From NCBI GenBank assembly GCA_002469765.1, contig DKNS01000022.1:1-5603 (forward strand): a stretch of DNA of 5,603 nt. Reading direction: 5' to 3'. Below the pieces are notes generated by a model. That model had not been told where the DNA came from. It searched no databases and saw nothing but the letters and a program-made list of their open reading frames with translations. The position numbers and the translations under genes were made by a program. Origin of the DNA: Flavobacteriales bacterium UBA7382. GTDB lineage: Bacteria > Bacteroidota > Bacteroidia > Flavobacteriales_D > Sanyastnellaceae. Below, in pieces: positions 5,579-5,603 of this stretch. Position 1 is the first letter of the stretch; each line of letters opens with the position of its first letter.

Positions 5579-5603
5579 TTGGACCCAGCAGGACAGAAGC
5601 CGA
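5579..5603 (+). repeat. Dispersed intergenic repeat, copy 4 (cut by window edge)
   Basis: The last 23 bases (5581-5603) are identical to 505-527 of copy 1, in the same orientation, and the element clearly continues beyond the window. The TTTAC block that precedes GGACCC in copies 1-3 is absent here and is replaced by CTCGAGTT, so either this copy starts at GGACCC or its left end has decayed. Confidence 0.85.

Larger units (their letters stand above)
5375..5603. other. Noncoding tail with hairpins and repeat copy 4
   Basis: I see no gene in the last 229 bases. The stretch holds a long stem-loop (5408-5449), a smaller GCTGC-GCT-GCAGC dyad near 5491-5503, a perfect TTGCGA-N8-TCGCAA hairpin (5524-5543), and the start of repeat copy 4. 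Minus-strand frames through here overlap the end of the T9SS gene and encode nothing recognisable. Confidence 0.55.

Noticed and set aside
492..5603. Integron cassette array with attC sites
   Set aside because: Spacing and common orientation are suggestive, but the repeats lack the RYYYAAC / GTTRRRY core sites and the imperfect palindrome that define attC, and no integrase gene is visible. Genes also point both ways.
492..5603. CRISPR array
   Set aside because: Copies are separated by more than a kilobase of coding sequence and are not identical, which rules out a repeat-spacer array.

Overview
The window looks like chromosomal DNA from a member of the Bacteroidota, most likely a free-living or marine Flavobacteriales-type bacterium. 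The main evidence is two secreted proteins that end in a type IX secretion (T9SS) type A sorting domain, a system restricted to that phylum. Weak Shine-Dalgarno signals and a TAnnTTTG-like promoter element agree with this. The order-level placement is inference.

Layout from left to right. (1) 1-423, minus: the 5' part of a PEGA-domain lipoprotein gene that runs off the left edge. (2) 557-1648, minus: a T9SS-exported protein of unknown function. (3) 1649-1963: a gap holding a possible 48-residue secreted peptide or gene remnant (1701-1847), a perfect -7-like element, and a stem-loop just after the next gene. (4) 1964-3169, minus: a DUF1624/HGSNAT-like polytopic membrane acyltransferase. (5) 3170-3562: the region between divergent genes. 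(6) 3563-4012, plus: a small five-helix membrane protein of unknown function. It is followed after 27 bases by (7) 4040-5374, plus: a T9SS-exported protein with two tandem copies of a beta-rich domain. (8) 5375-5603: noncoding DNA with a long stem-loop.

The feature that ties the window together is not a gene. A repeat of about 60 bp occurs four times in the same orientation (492-554, 1708-1767, 3304-3366 and 5579-5603, the last cut by the window edge). Every copy lies between the main genes, so successive copies bracket one or two genes each. I do not recognise this repeat as a named element, and its role is unknown. One copy sits inside the small signal-peptide ORF of region 3.

Functionally, the genes are all cell-envelope or secreted products: one lipoprotein, two T9SS cargo proteins and two membrane proteins. 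No metabolic pathway links them. The only plausible operon is the 3563-4012 and 4040-5374 pair.
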